DNA from: Inhella inkyongensis
GTDB taxonomy: Bacteria; Pseudomonadota; Gammaproteobacteria; Burkholderiales; Burkholderiaceae_C
DNA: 64,000 nucleotides
Assembly (NCBI RefSeq): GCF_005952805.1
Contig: NZ_CP040709.1
Span: 682,001-746,000, forward strand
Direction: 5' to 3'
In this document: in pieces, positions 18,147-26,458 of the stretch
Layout: every line of letters starts with the position of its first letter
Position numbering within the stretch: position 1 is the stretch's first letter
Notes under the pieces: model-generated
The model's input: only the letters and a program-made list of their open reading frames with translations
Database searches by the model: none
Told to the model about the DNA's origin: nothing
Made by a program: the position numbers and the translations under genes

Positions 18147-18668
18147 ATGAAATCCAGCTTGATGGCCGGCCTGAGCGCGTTGGCCTTGTGCAGTCCGGCC
18201 GTGCAGGCGCAGGCCCCCAACCCAGCGCCGCCGCCTCCTTGTCAGGCCGCCGAGCATCGGCAGTTTGATTTCTGGATTGGCGACTGGGATGTCTTCAACC
18301 CGGCCGGCAAGCTGGTGGGGCACAACCAGATCGCCCGCGAGTACGCCGGCTGCGTGATTCACGAGCGCTACAGCACGCCGCGCGCCTACGCCGGCGAGAG
18401 CCTGAATGCCTGGGATGCGCAACGCAAGGTCTGGCACCAGACCTGGATGGACAACACCGGCACCGTGCTCTTGCTGGACGGTGCTTGGAAGGACGGCCAG
18501 ATGGTGCTGGAGGGCCAGGGGCGCGACCCCCAGGGGCGAGCGCAGCGCCAGCGCATCAGCTGGACACCGAACACCGACGGCACGGTGCGCCAGCATTGGC
18601 AGACCCAAGTGGCTGGCGAAGACTGGGTGACCGCCTTCGACGGCCTGTATCGACGCCGGACACCCTGA
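18147..18668 (+). CDS. Secreted DUF1579-like protein
   Basis: The 173-residue product has a signal peptide (MKSSLMAGLSALALCSPAVQA). Its mature part has the FDFWIGDWDVFNPAGK motif, then repeated beta-strand segments (HERYSTPRAYAGESLNAWD, WHQTWMDNTGTVLLLDGAW). This matches a family of secreted beta-barrel proteins often called DUF1579-like, with no known reaction. It is divergent from the GGDEF/EAL gene by 133 nt. A short CCTCA/TGAGG hairpin lies near 18105-18121. Confidence 0.75.
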   Translation: MKSSLMAGLSALALCSPAVQAQAPNPAPPPPCQAAEHRQFDFWIGDWDVFNPAGKLVGHNQIAREYAGCVIHERYSTPRAYAGESLNAWDAQRKVWHQTWMDNTGTVLLLDGAWKDGQMVLEGQGRDPQGRAQRQRISWTPNTDGTVRQHWQTQVAGEDWVTAFDGLYRRRTP

Positions 18669-18671
18669 ACC

Positions 18672-18698
18672 GCATGCCGTGATCGAATCACGGCATGC
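18672..18698 (+). promoter_or_regulatory. Perfect 12-bp inverted repeat covering the iorA start codon
   Basis: Arms GCATGCCGTGAT and ATCACGGCATGC are separated by the loop CGA. The right arm includes the iorA ATG (18695-18697). The left arm starts just after the stop of the preceding gene. In RNA this would hide the start codon in a strong stem; in DNA it could be an operator. No Shine-Dalgarno is seen for iorA. Confidence 0.7.
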
Positions 18699-19153
18699 CT
18701 TCCTTGAACCTGAACGGGCAGGTCCAAACCCTGGATCTGGAGCCCGAGATGCCCCTGCTCTGGGTGCTGCGCGATGAGCTGGGCCTGAGCGCCACCAAGT
18801 TTGGCTGCGGCGTGGGCGCCTGCGGGGCTTGCACGGTGCAGATTGATGGCCAGGCCGCGCGCAGCTGCGTCACCCCGCTGGCGGCCGTGGGCGAGCGCGC
18901 GGTGCGCACGCTGGAGGGGCTGCTGGACGACCCGCTGATGCAGGGCCTTCAGGCCGCCTGGCTGACGGAGCAAGTGCCGCAATGTGGCTACTGCCAGGTC
19001 GGTCTGCTGATGGCGGCGCATGCGCTCTTGAGCAAGAGCGCCCGCCCCAGCGAGCGTGAGATGGAGGCCGCGCTCAGCAATCTATGCCGCTGCGGCACCT
19101 ACCCGCGTGTGCGGCGCGCCATGGCCCAAGTGATCGCCCGGGTGCCGGCATGA
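18695..19153 (+). CDS. iorA: (2Fe-2S) subunit of a molybdenum hydroxylase (IorA type)
   Basis: The 152-residue subunit holds two iron-sulfur clusters that carry electrons from the molybdenum centre. The plant-type cluster uses Cys38, Cys43, Cys46 and Cys58 (FGCGVGACGACTVQ). The second uses the CGYCQVG and CRCGTY pairs in the helical C-terminal half. The start MPSLNLNGQVQTLDL is usual for the family. It overlaps iorB by 4 nt (ATGA). A perfect inverted repeat covers the start codon. Confidence 0.93.
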   Translation: MPSLNLNGQVQTLDLEPEMPLLWVLRDELGLSATKFGCGVGACGACTVQIDGQAARSCVTPLAAVGERAVRTLEGLLDDPLMQGLQAAWLTEQVPQCGYCQVGLLMAAHALLSKSARPSEREMEAALSNLCRCGTYPRVRRAMAQVIARVPA

Positions 19154-21378
19154 AGCGCCGCCATTGGCTGGTGATGGGGCTGACTGCGGCGGGTGCTTTG
19201 GGGGTCGGTGTGGGCCTGCGCCCCCCTTCGGCGCGCAGCCGACTGGGGCCGCCCAGGACCGAAGGCCCCCGGGTGGCGTTGAATGCCTGGGTCGAGCTGG
19301 ATGCCGATGGCTTGGTGAGCGTGCGCGTGCCGCGCGCCGAGATGGGCCAGGGCGTGCACACCGCGTTTGCGCAATTGGTGGCCGAAGAGTTGGAGGCCGA
19401 TTGGGCCAGCCTGCGGGTGCTGGACGCGCCCATCGCGCCGCTCTACGCCAACAGCGCGTTGTTGCTCAATATGTTGCCGCTGCAGCCCGACGATCAGGGC
19501 CCGGTGGCTCTTTGGGTGCGCGGCGCCGCGCAGCGCATGGGACAGGTGCTGGGCTTGCAGATCACCGGGGGCTCCAGCAGCGTGCGCGATGCCTGGGAGC
19601 CGCTGCGTCTGGCCGGTGCGGCCGCGCGTCAGGCCCTGCTGCAGGCGGCGGCGCAGCAATGGGGCGTGGACGTGAGCAGTTTGCGCACCGCCCAAGGCCG
19701 GGTCTGGGCCGGTGAGCGCAGCCTGGGGTACGGTGAACTGGCGGCGAGTGCAGCAACGCAGACCCTGCCCGCAGAAATCACTTTGAAGAATCGTCGTGAC
19801 TGGCGCTTGATCGGTCGCAGCCCGCCGCGCCTGGACTTGCCGGCCAAGGTCAAGGGCCAGGCCGTCTATGGCATCGACGTGCGCCTGCCCGGCTTGTTGC
19901 ATGCAGCCATCCGCCAGGCGCCCGTGGCCGGCGGCTCGGTGGTGGCCCTGGATGTGGCCGCCCTCAAGGCCCGCCGGGGCGTGGTCGATGCCTTTGTGCT
20001 GGGCGAGTCTGCGGCGGTGGTGGTGGCCGACAACTGGTGGCGCGCCGAAGCCGCGCTCAAGGCCCATCCGCCGCGCTTTCATGCTGGGCCAGGGGCCGGG
20101 CGCCAGAGTGCCGAGATGAGCGAGACCCTGCGCCGCGCACTCGATCAGCACGAGGGCACTGGCTTTCGCGAAGACGGTGACGCCCTGGCCGTGCTGGCTC
20201 AGGCCGATCGGGTGCTGCGCGCCGACTACGCCTTGCCCTTCCTGGCCCACGCAGCCATGGAGCCGCTGAACTGCACGGCCCAGGTGCGCGAGGGCCGGGT
20301 TGAGGTCTGGTGCCCGACCCAAGTGGCGTCCCTGGCCCGTTGGAAGGCCGCCGAAGCGGCCGGGGTGGCGCAGGAGGCGGTGACGGTGCACACCACCTAT
20401 CTGGGTGGCGGCTTTGGCCGACGGCTGGAGACCGAGGTGATCGAGCAGGCGGTGGCCATTGCGCTGCGCCTGAACGGGGCTCCGGTGCGCCTGCTCTGGA
20501 GCCGTGAGCAGGACTTCACCCACGATGTGTACCGGCCGATGGCCCTGGCGCGCTTCGAGGCCTGCTTGGGGCCCGACGGCCTGCCGCTGGCCTGGGTGAA
20601 CAAGGTGGCCGGGCCGTCGGTCAGTTTCGGCTCGGTGCAGCGCTTGGCGCCTGGCTTGGCAATGGACCTGCCGGACAAGAATCACATCGAGGGCGCCTTC
20701 GAGCTGCCCTATGCGATCCCGAATTTGCGCGTGCGCCAGATCCGCCGCGAACTGGGCGTGGCCGTGGGCTCCTGGCGCAGCGTGGGCCATAGCCTGAACG
20801 CCTTCTTCACCGAGTGCTTTTTGGATGAGTTGGCGCAGGCGGCCGGGCAGGATCCGCTGCGCTACCGCGAGCAACTGCTGGCGCACCGCCCGCGGCACCT
20901 GGCCGTGCTGAAGCTGGCCGCCGCCCAGGCCGGCTGGGGGCAGACTCCGGCGGCCGGTCGTGCCCGAGGCCTTGCATTGCACGAGAGTTTTGGCTCGATC
21001 TGCGCCCAGGTCGTCGAGGCCAGCCTGGAGCCAGATGGCCGCCCGCGCGTGCACCGGGTGGTCTGTGCGCTGGACTGCGGCACTGTGCTGCACCCCGACA
21101 CCGTGCGTGCGCAGATCGAGGGTTCGGTGGTCTTCGCGCTCACGGCGGCGCTCTATGGCGAGATCACCCTCGTGGACGGCGCAGTGCAGCAGCAGAACTT
21201 TCCGCAGCAGCCCCTGCTCAGCCTGGCCGAGACGCCGCAGATCGACGTGCACCTCATGCCCAGCGAGGCCGCGCCCGGTGGTGTGGGCGAACCCGGCGTG
21301 CCGCCCCTGACGCCAGCGCTGGCTAACGCGATGTTTGGCCTGACCGGGCGGCGCATCCGAAGCCTGCCTATCCGCTGA
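19150..21378 (+). CDS. iorB: Molybdopterin-binding subunit of an isoquinoline 1-oxidoreductase-type enzyme
   Basis: The 742-residue large subunit starts with a twin-arginine-like signal (MKRRHWLVMGLTAAGALGVG), suggesting Tat export with its iorA partner. Molybdopterin-site motifs are present: RVPRAEMGQGVHTAFAQLVAEEL, YLGGGFGRRLE, GSWRSVGHS and the late GGVGEPGVPPLTPALANAMF with the catalytic Glu. Members hydroxylate N-heterocycles or oxidise aldehydes. No cytochrome c subunit is adjacent, so the electron acceptor is unknown. The substrate cannot be read from the sequence. Confidence 0.92.
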   Translation: MKRRHWLVMGLTAAGALGVGVGLRPPSARSRLGPPRTEGPRVALNAWVELDADGLVSVRVPRAEMGQGVHTAFAQLVAEELEADWASLRVLDAPIAPLYANSALLLNMLPLQPDDQGPVALWVRGAAQRMGQVLGLQITGGSSSVRDAWEPLRLAGAAARQALLQAAAQQWGVDVSSLRTAQGRVWAGERSLGYGELAASAATQTLPAEITLKNRRDWRLIGRSPPRLDLPAKVKGQAVYGIDVRLPGLLHAAIRQAPVAGGSVVALDVAALKARRGVVDAFVLGESAAVVVADNWWRAEAALKAHPPRFHAGPGAGRQSAEMSETLRRALDQHEGTGFREDGDALAVLAQADRVLRADYALPFLAHAAMEPLNCTAQVREGRVEVWCPTQVASLARWKAAEAAGVAQEAVTVHTTYLGGGFGRRLETEVIEQAVAIALRLNGAPVRLLWSREQDFTHDVYRPMALARFEACLGPDGLPLAWVNKVAGPSVSFGSVQRLAPGLAMDLPDKNHIEGAFELPYAIPNLRVRQIRRELGVAVGSWRSVGHSLNAFFTECFLDELAQAAGQDPLRYREQLLAHRPRHLAVLKLAAAQAGWGQTPAAGRARGLALHESFGSICAQVVEASLEPDGRPRVHRVVCALDCGTVLHPDTVRAQIEGSVVFALTAALYGEITLVDGAVQQQNFPQQPLLSLAETPQIDVHLMPSEAAPGGVGEPGVPPLTPALANAMFGLTGRRIRSLPIR

Positions 21379-21397
21379 GGGAATCGATACTGCGGGC

Positions 21398-22192
21398 ATG
21401 GACCCTTCCCTGCAAATTGCAATCGATGCGCGTGGCGTGGCCACGCTGACCATGAACCGACCCGAGCGCTTCAATGCCTTTGACGAAGCGCTCATCCAGG
21501 CCTTGCACGATGCCGTGCAGCACTTCGTGGCCGACCCCGCCGTGCGCGTGATCGTGTTGGCCGGCGCGGGCAAGCACTTCAGTGCCGGCGCGGACATTGG
21601 CTGGATGCGCCGCGCTGCGGCCGCGCCCGAGGCTGAAAACCGTGCCGATGCCGAACGCTTCGCGGGCATGCTGTCCGCCCTGGCCAGCTGCCCGAAGCCC
21701 ACAGTGGCCCGGGTGCAGGGCCTGGCCTTGGGCGGTGGGGTGGGCCTGGCCTGCGCCTGCGACATCGCCATTGCTGCCGAGGACGCGCAGTTCGCGGTCA
21801 GCGAAGCGCGCTTCGGCATCCTGCCGGCCGTCATCGGCCCCTATGTGATCCGCGCGGCGGGCCCGCGGCAGGCCCAGCGTCTGGCCTTGATGGCCCACCG
21901 CATCGCGGCGCCCGAGGCCCTGCGCCTGGGCCTGGTGCAGCAGACCGTGCCGGCTGCTGAGCTCGACGTCGCGCTGGAGGCCACGCTGACCGAGTTGCTG
22001 GCCAGTGGGCCGCAGGCACAGGCTGAGATCAAAGCCTTGTTCGCGCAATTGCGCCCGGGCGACATCGGCCCTGAGGCCCAGGGCCTGACCGCGCGCACCA
22101 TCGCTCGCGTGCGCGCCACCCCCGAGGCCCGCGAGGGCTTTGCCGCTTTCACTGACAAACGCCCCCCGGCCTGGAGCCCGCGCCATGACTGA
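21398..22192 (+). CDS. Enoyl-CoA hydratase/isomerase (crotonase family)
   Basis: The 264-residue protein has the crotonase oxyanion-hole motifs KHFSAGADIGWM and VQGLALGGGVGLACACDIAIA, with later ARFGILPAVIGPYV. It hydrates or isomerises enoyl-CoA thioesters. Its last 8 nt overlap the next gene, a 3-hydroxyacyl-CoA dehydrogenase, so the two probably act in sequence. With the thiolase 3 kb away, this fits beta-oxidation-like degradation of an aromatic or fatty acid; the exact route is inferred. Confidence 0.92.
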   Translation: MDPSLQIAIDARGVATLTMNRPERFNAFDEALIQALHDAVQHFVADPAVRVIVLAGAGKHFSAGADIGWMRRAAAAPEAENRADAERFAGMLSALASCPKPTVARVQGLALGGGVGLACACDIAIAAEDAQFAVSEARFGILPAVIGPYVIRAAGPRQAQRLALMAHRIAAPEALRLGLVQQTVPAAELDVALEATLTELLASGPQAQAEIKALFAQLRPGDIGPEAQGLTARTIARVRATPEAREGFAAFTDKRPPAWSPRHD

Positions 22193-23681
22193 GTACGCTG
22201 TTCCCACTGGAGCCCCCATCGCCGTCGTCGGCGCCGGGGTGATGGGCATCGGTATCGCGCAGATCGCCGCGCTGGCCGGGCATCCGGTGCAGTTGCTGGA
22301 TGCCCGCGAGGGCGCGGCGGCCGCCGCCATTGCCAAGCTGGCCGACACCCTGGCCGGCCTGGTGGCCAAGGGCAAGCTGGAGGCCAGCGCGCGCGAGCAG
22401 GCCTTGGCGCGCTTGCAACCTGCTGGCAGCCTGGCCGATCTGGCCGGCAGTGCGCTGGTGATCGAGGTCATCGTTGAATTGCTGGAGCCCAAGCGAGCCT
22501 TGCTGCGCGAGCTGGATGCGCTGCTGCCGCCCACCGCGCTGATCGCGTCCAACACCTCGTCCATCAGCATCACCGCCCTGGGCAACGGCCTGCGCCACCC
22601 CGAGCGCCTGGTGGGCATGCATTTCTTCAACCCGGTGCCGCTGATGAAGCTGGTGGAGGTGGTCTCGGGCCTGGAAACCGCACCCGCCGCCGCCCAAGCC
22701 ACTGAGGACCTGGCCAAGGCCTGGGGCAAGGTGGCGGTGCGCGCGGCGTCCACGCCGGGCTTCATCGTCAACCGCATCGCCCGGCCCTATTACGCCGAGA
22801 CCCTGGCCCTGCTGCAGGAGCAGTCCGGCAGCCCGGCCCAGCTGGACGCCTGCCTGCGCGCAGTGGGCTTTCGCATGGGGCCTTGCGAATTGACGGATCT
22901 GATCGGTCAGGACACCAACAACCTGGTGACGCGCTCGGTCTGGGAGGCGAATTTTGGCGACCGTCGCTACCAGCCCAGCGGGGTGCAGCAGGCCCTGGTG
23001 GATGGCGGGCGCTTGGGGAAAAAGGTGGGCAAGGGCTTTTATGCCGGGGAACCGGAACGCCTGGCCGCGCCCGTTGCCCCTGAGCGCGCCCCGGCCCTGC
23101 GCCTGATGGGTCGCGGTGTGACGGTGGATGCGCTGGCCCAGCGCCTGCCCGGTGTGGCGCGCGAGCCCGACGCCGAATGGGCCGGGCTGCGGGTGGGCGA
23201 CGGCGCCATCGATCTGATGGTGAGTGATGGCCGTTGCGCGGTGGAGCGTTTCGGCGGCCACAGCAACCCGATGGCGGTACTGGATTGGTGTCTACCCGGA
23301 ACGCCGGGCGGTGCGCTGGCCCTGGCCTATGGGCCTTTTGTGCAGGCCAGCGCCCAGCGCGCCGCGCAAGAGGGCCTGGCGATGGCTGGGCTGCTGGCCG
23401 TGCCGCTGCGCGACACCCCGGGCCTGGTGGTGGCCCGCACTTTGGCCATGCTGGTCAACGAGGGCGCGGATGCCGTGTGGCAGGGTGTGTGCGATGAAGC
23501 GGGCGCTGACACGGCGATGAAGCTGGGCGTCAACTACCCCGCCGGGCCGTTCGAGTGGTTGCAGCAACTGGGCGTGGCGCCGGTGTGCGAGATGCTGGAT
23601 CGGCTTTGGGCGCACACGCGGAGTGAGCGGTATCGCGTTAGTCCGCTATTGCGACAGCGTCTATGGCTGGCGCAGAGCTGA
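22185..23681 (+). CDS. 3-hydroxyacyl-CoA dehydrogenase (PaaH-like)
   Basis: The 498-residue NAD-dependent enzyme has a Rossmann motif VVGAGVMGIGIAQIAALAG, the catalytic His in GMHFFNPVPLMKLVEVV and STPGFIVNRIARPYY. It carries two tandem C-terminal dimerisation domains, as in the PaaH/PaaC type of about 500 residues. It overlaps the crotonase gene by 8 nt. A long palindrome starts at the base after its stop codon and probably ends the transcript. Confidence 0.93.
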   Translation: MTEYAVPTGAPIAVVGAGVMGIGIAQIAALAGHPVQLLDAREGAAAAAIAKLADTLAGLVAKGKLEASAREQALARLQPAGSLADLAGSALVIEVIVELLEPKRALLRELDALLPPTALIASNTSSISITALGNGLRHPERLVGMHFFNPVPLMKLVEVVSGLETAPAAAQATEDLAKAWGKVAVRAASTPGFIVNRIARPYYAETLALLQEQSGSPAQLDACLRAVGFRMGPCELTDLIGQDTNNLVTRSVWEANFGDRRYQPSGVQQALVDGGRLGKKVGKGFYAGEPERLAAPVAPERAPALRLMGRGVTVDALAQRLPGVAREPDAEWAGLRVGDGAIDLMVSDGRCAVERFGGHSNPMAVLDWCLPGTPGGALALAYGPFVQASAQRAAQEGLAMAGLLAVPLRDTPGLVVARTLAMLVNEGADAVWQGVCDEAGADTAMKLGVNYPAGPFEWLQQLGVAPVCEMLDRLWAHTRSERYRVSPLLRQRLWLAQS

Positions 23682-23840
23682 GAGGGTGAGAAGAAATCAG
23701 CCATGCCCGCTTGGACCACCAAAGCACCCCAGCTCGTCGTTGCAAATGCTCGCCATAGCTCAAGCTATGGCTGCGCTTTGCGCCTAGATCTGGGTCGTTT
23801 TGGCGGCCCCTTCGGACATGTCCAATTCCTTCTCACCCTC
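23682..23840. repeat. Long imperfect palindromic element (about 159 bp)
   Basis: The whole interval between two convergent genes is one nested inverted repeat centred near 23761. Outer arms GAGGGTGAGA / TCTCACCCTC at the edges and the inner CCATAGCT-CA-AGCTATGG core match exactly. The segments between are imperfectly complementary (for example CATGCCCG.. against ..CGGACATG, and CCACCAAAG.. against ..TTTTGGCGG). In RNA from either side it would fold into a long hairpin. Similar elements occur dispersed in Burkholderiales, as I recall; the copy number here is unknown. A bidirectional terminator role is likely. Confidence 0.75.
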
Positions 23841-23843
23841 TGA

Positions 23844-25088
23844 TCACTCAACCCAGATCGCGCGGAAGTCGTTCACATTCGTGCCGGTGGGGCCGGTGAG
23901 CAGGTTGTCGCCTAGCGCGTGAAAGAAGCCGCCGGCGTTGTGGCGCGCCAGCGCCGCAGCGGGGTCCAGCCCCAGCGCGACGGCGCGGGCCCAGCTGCTG
24001 GGGTCGCAAGTGGCGCCGGCCCAAGGGCTGGCGCCGTCGATGCCGTCGGTGTCGGCCATCAGGGCGTGAATGTCGGGGCGGTCGCGCCAGGCCAGCAGGG
24101 CGGCCAGCAGGGTCTCGGCATTGCGTCCCCCCTGACCCGGTTGGAGGTGGCGAAGCGTCACCGTGGTTTCGCCGCCGCTCAAATAGAGCCCGGGGGCTTG
24201 GCAGCGCTGCGCCAACTGCAAGCCCACCTCACGCGCTTCGCCCTGCAGCGCGTCGCCCAGCATCTCCACGCGCAGGCCCCAGCTGTGTGCCAGTTCGGCA
24301 GCGGCTTCCAGGGACTGGGCGGGCGAGGCGATACGCACCGCGCGGTGTGAGTCTGGCAGGGCCTTGGGTGTTTCCCAGGCACCCGATTGCAAGGCTGCGC
24401 GGGCGACGGTGGGGAGGTCAATGTCGTACTGCTCCGCCCAGGCCAGGGCCTCGGCGCAGGTAGACGGGTCGGCCAGCGTGGGGCCGGAGCCGATCAGGTC
24501 CAGCCGGTCGCCGGGAATATCGGAGATCGCCAGCGTCAGGACTGCCGCGGAGCCGCAGGCAGCGCCCAGGCGCCCGCCCTTGAGCGCGCACAGATGCTTG
24601 CGCATGGTGTTCATGGCGGCGATGGGCGCGCCACTGTGCAGCAGGGCGGTATTGAGGGTCTGCAGATCGACCAGGGTCAGACCCGGCAGGGGCAGGGTGG
24701 CCAGGGCCGAGGCGCCGCCGCTCAGCAGGGCGATCACAAGATCCTGCGGTCCCAGACCTCGAGCCGCCGTCAGTAGAACCTGGGCGGCGTGCACGCTGCG
24801 CACATCCGGCACCGGGTGGGCGCTCTCCATAGTCCGCAGCCGCCGCAAGGCGATGGGCCGGCTGCCGGCCGGGGCCACCAGCACGCCGCTCAGGGGCTGG
24901 TCCGCCGGCCAAGCGGCCTCCAGCGCCGCCCCCATGCCCCAGGCCGCCTTGCCCAGGCCCAGTACAACTGTGCGGCCGGCCGGGGGCGCAGGCAGATGCG
25001 TGGGCAGCACCCGCGCCGGCTGCGCGGCGGCCACGGCGGCTTCAAATAGCTGCCGCAGACACTCAAAGGATGGCGTTGCGGTTTTCAT
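23844..25088 (-). CDS. Glycerate 2-kinase (TtuD/GckA, MOFRL family)
   Basis: The 414-residue protein has the glycerate kinase N-terminal domain (VVLGLGKAAWGMGAALE, ALLSGGASALATLPLPGLTL, MNTMRKHLCALKGGRLG, LAISDIPGD). Its MOFRL C-terminal domain has YLSGGETTVTL, GRNAE and ADTDGIDG. It phosphorylates D-glycerate to 2-phosphoglycerate, feeding glycolysis from tartronate, tartrate or glyoxylate routes. The frame stays open beyond the chosen ATG (25088), but upstream residues are an Arg/Pro-rich read-through of a repeat. Its stop meets the long palindrome. Confidence 0.93.
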   Translation of the reverse strand: MKTATPSFECLRQLFEAAVAAAQPARVLPTHLPAPPAGRTVVLGLGKAAWGMGAALEAAWPADQPLSGVLVAPAGSRPIALRRLRTMESAHPVPDVRSVHAAQVLLTAARGLGPQDLVIALLSGGASALATLPLPGLTLVDLQTLNTALLHSGAPIAAMNTMRKHLCALKGGRLGAACGSAAVLTLAISDIPGDRLDLIGSGPTLADPSTCAEALAWAEQYDIDLPTVARAALQSGAWETPKALPDSHRAVRIASPAQSLEAAAELAHSWGLRVEMLGDALQGEAREVGLQLAQRCQAPGLYLSGGETTVTLRHLQPGQGGRNAETLLAALLAWRDRPDIHALMADTDGIDGASPWAGATCDPSSWARAVALGLDPAAALARHNAGGFFHALGDNLLTGPTGTNVNDFRAIWVE

Positions 25089-25132
25089 CAAGCGGCCGCC
25101 ACGGAACCGGCTTGGCCGGGCCGTAGGCGGCG

Positions 25133-25169
25133 CCCCCTTGAGGGGGAGGCGCCGAAGGCGCTTCGGGGG
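25133..25169. repeat. GC-rich double-hairpin repeat between thiolase and glycerate kinase
   Basis: CCCCC-TTGA-GGGGG (25133-25146) is followed by CCGAAG-GCG-CTTCGG (25152-25166) and a GGG run. It lies just 3' of the thiolase stop. Similar motifs are frequent after genes in Comamonadaceae-type genomes, as I recall. It may act as a terminator or processing barrier. Confidence 0.55.
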
Positions 25170-25173
25170 TGGG

Positions 25174-26376
25174 TCAAACTCTTTCAATGGCCAGGGCGAT
25201 GCCTTGGCCCACGCCAATGCACATGGTGCACAGCGCGCGTTTGCCACCGCTGAGCTCCAGCTGGTTCAGCGCCGTGGTCACCAGGCGGGCGCCGCTCATG
25301 CCCAGTGGATGACCCAGCGCAATGGCGCCGCCATTGGGGTTCACGCGCCGGTCGCCGTCTTGCAGGCCCAGCTGGCGCATCACGGCCAGGCCCTGTGCGG
25401 CGAAGGCCTCATTCAGCTCGATGACGTCAAAGTCGGCCAGGGTCAGGCCCAGGCGGGCCAGGAGCTTTTGGGTGGCCGGCACCGGGCCGATGCCCATCAC
25501 GCGCGGCGCCACGCCGGCCGTGGCCATGCCCAACACCCGGGCGCGCGGCGTCAGCCCCTGGTTGCGCGCGGCAGTTTCACTGGCCAGCAGCAGGGCGCAG
25601 GCACCGTCGTTCACGCCACTGGCATTGCCGGCGGTGATGCTGCCGCCTTCGCGCACGATGGGTTTGAGTTTGGCCAGGGCCTCCAGGCTGGTGGCGCGCG
25701 GGTGCTCATCGTGTTCGACGCGCAGGGCTTCGCCCTTCTTCTGTGGGATCTCTACGGGTGCGATCTCGCGCGCAAAAAAGCCGCGCTCGCGCGCCGCCAC
25801 CGTCTTGCTTTGGCTGGCCAGCGCGAAGCGGTCTTGATCCTCGCGCGAAATGCCGAAGTCGGTGGCCACGTTCTCGGCGGTCTCGGGCATCGAGTCGGTG
25901 CCAAAGGCCTTGTGCATCGCGGGGTTCACGAAGCGCCAGCCGATGGTGGTGTCGAACACCGCATTGCTGCGCGCAAAGGCCTCGGTGGCTTTGGGCATCA
26001 CGAAGGGGGCGCGGCTCATGCTTTCCACGCCGCCGGCCAGCATCAGGTCGGCATCGCCAGCCACGATGGAACGCGCCGCCAGGCCCACGGCGTCCAGACC
26101 GGAGCCGCACAGGCGGTTCACGGTGGTGCCGGGTACCTCTAGGGGCAGGCCCGCAAGCAATGTGGCCATGCGCGCCACATTGCGGTTGTCCTCGCCGGCT
26201 TGGTTGGCGCAGCCCAGGATCACATCGTCGATCGCTCCCCAGTCGCACTGGGCATGGCGGCTGCGCAGGGTGCGCAGAACATGGGCCGCCAAATCGTCAG
26301 GACGAAGGCTGGACAAAGCGCCGGCGTAGCGGCCGATGGGGGTGCGGATGGCGTCGCAGAGGTAGGCTTGGGTCAT
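25174..26376 (-). CDS. pcaF: 3-oxoadipyl-CoA thiolase / acetyl-CoA acetyltransferase
   Basis: The 400-residue thiolase starts at ATG 26376 after a GGAG ribosome site; its N-terminus [27 protein letters not shown] is the PcaF/PaaJ type. The acylated Cys is in [11 protein letters not shown], the second Cys in [10 protein letters not shown] and the catalytic His in [14 protein letters not shown]. It cleaves 3-oxoadipyl-CoA to succinyl-CoA and acetyl-CoA in beta-ketoadipate or phenylacetate breakdown. With the nearby crotonase and dehydrogenase it could complete such a pathway, though it may also act in general beta-oxidation. Confidence 0.93.
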   Translation of the reverse strand: MTQAYLCDAIRTPIGRYAGALSSLRPDDLAAHVLRTLRSRHAQCDWGAIDDVILGCANQAGEDNRNVARMATLLAGLPLEVPGTTVNRLCGSGLDAVGLAARSIVAGDADLMLAGGVESMSRAPFVMPKATEAFARSNAVFDTTIGWRFVNPAMHKAFGTDSMPETAENVATDFGISREDQDRFALASQSKTVAARERGFFAREIAPVEIPQKKGEALRVEHDEHPRATSLEALAKLKPIVREGGSITAGNASGVNDGACALLLASETAARNQGLTPRARVLGMATAGVAPRVMGIGPVPATQKLLARLGLTLADFDVIELNEAFAAQGLAVMRQLGLQDGDRRVNPNGGAIALGHPLGMSGARLVTTALNQLELSGGKRALCTMCIGVGQGIALAIERV

Positions 26377-26458
26377 ACGTGATCTCCAGGAGGCCGGCAT
26401 TGTGGATTGGCGGGCGATACTGAGCCCCCGGCAAGCATCCGCAAGCACGCGCATTGGC

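Noticed and set aside
19099..21834. 911-residue open frame antisense to iorB
   Set aside because: A shadow produced by high GC at third positions. The opposite strand has full molybdopterin-enzyme motifs; the antisense product has none.
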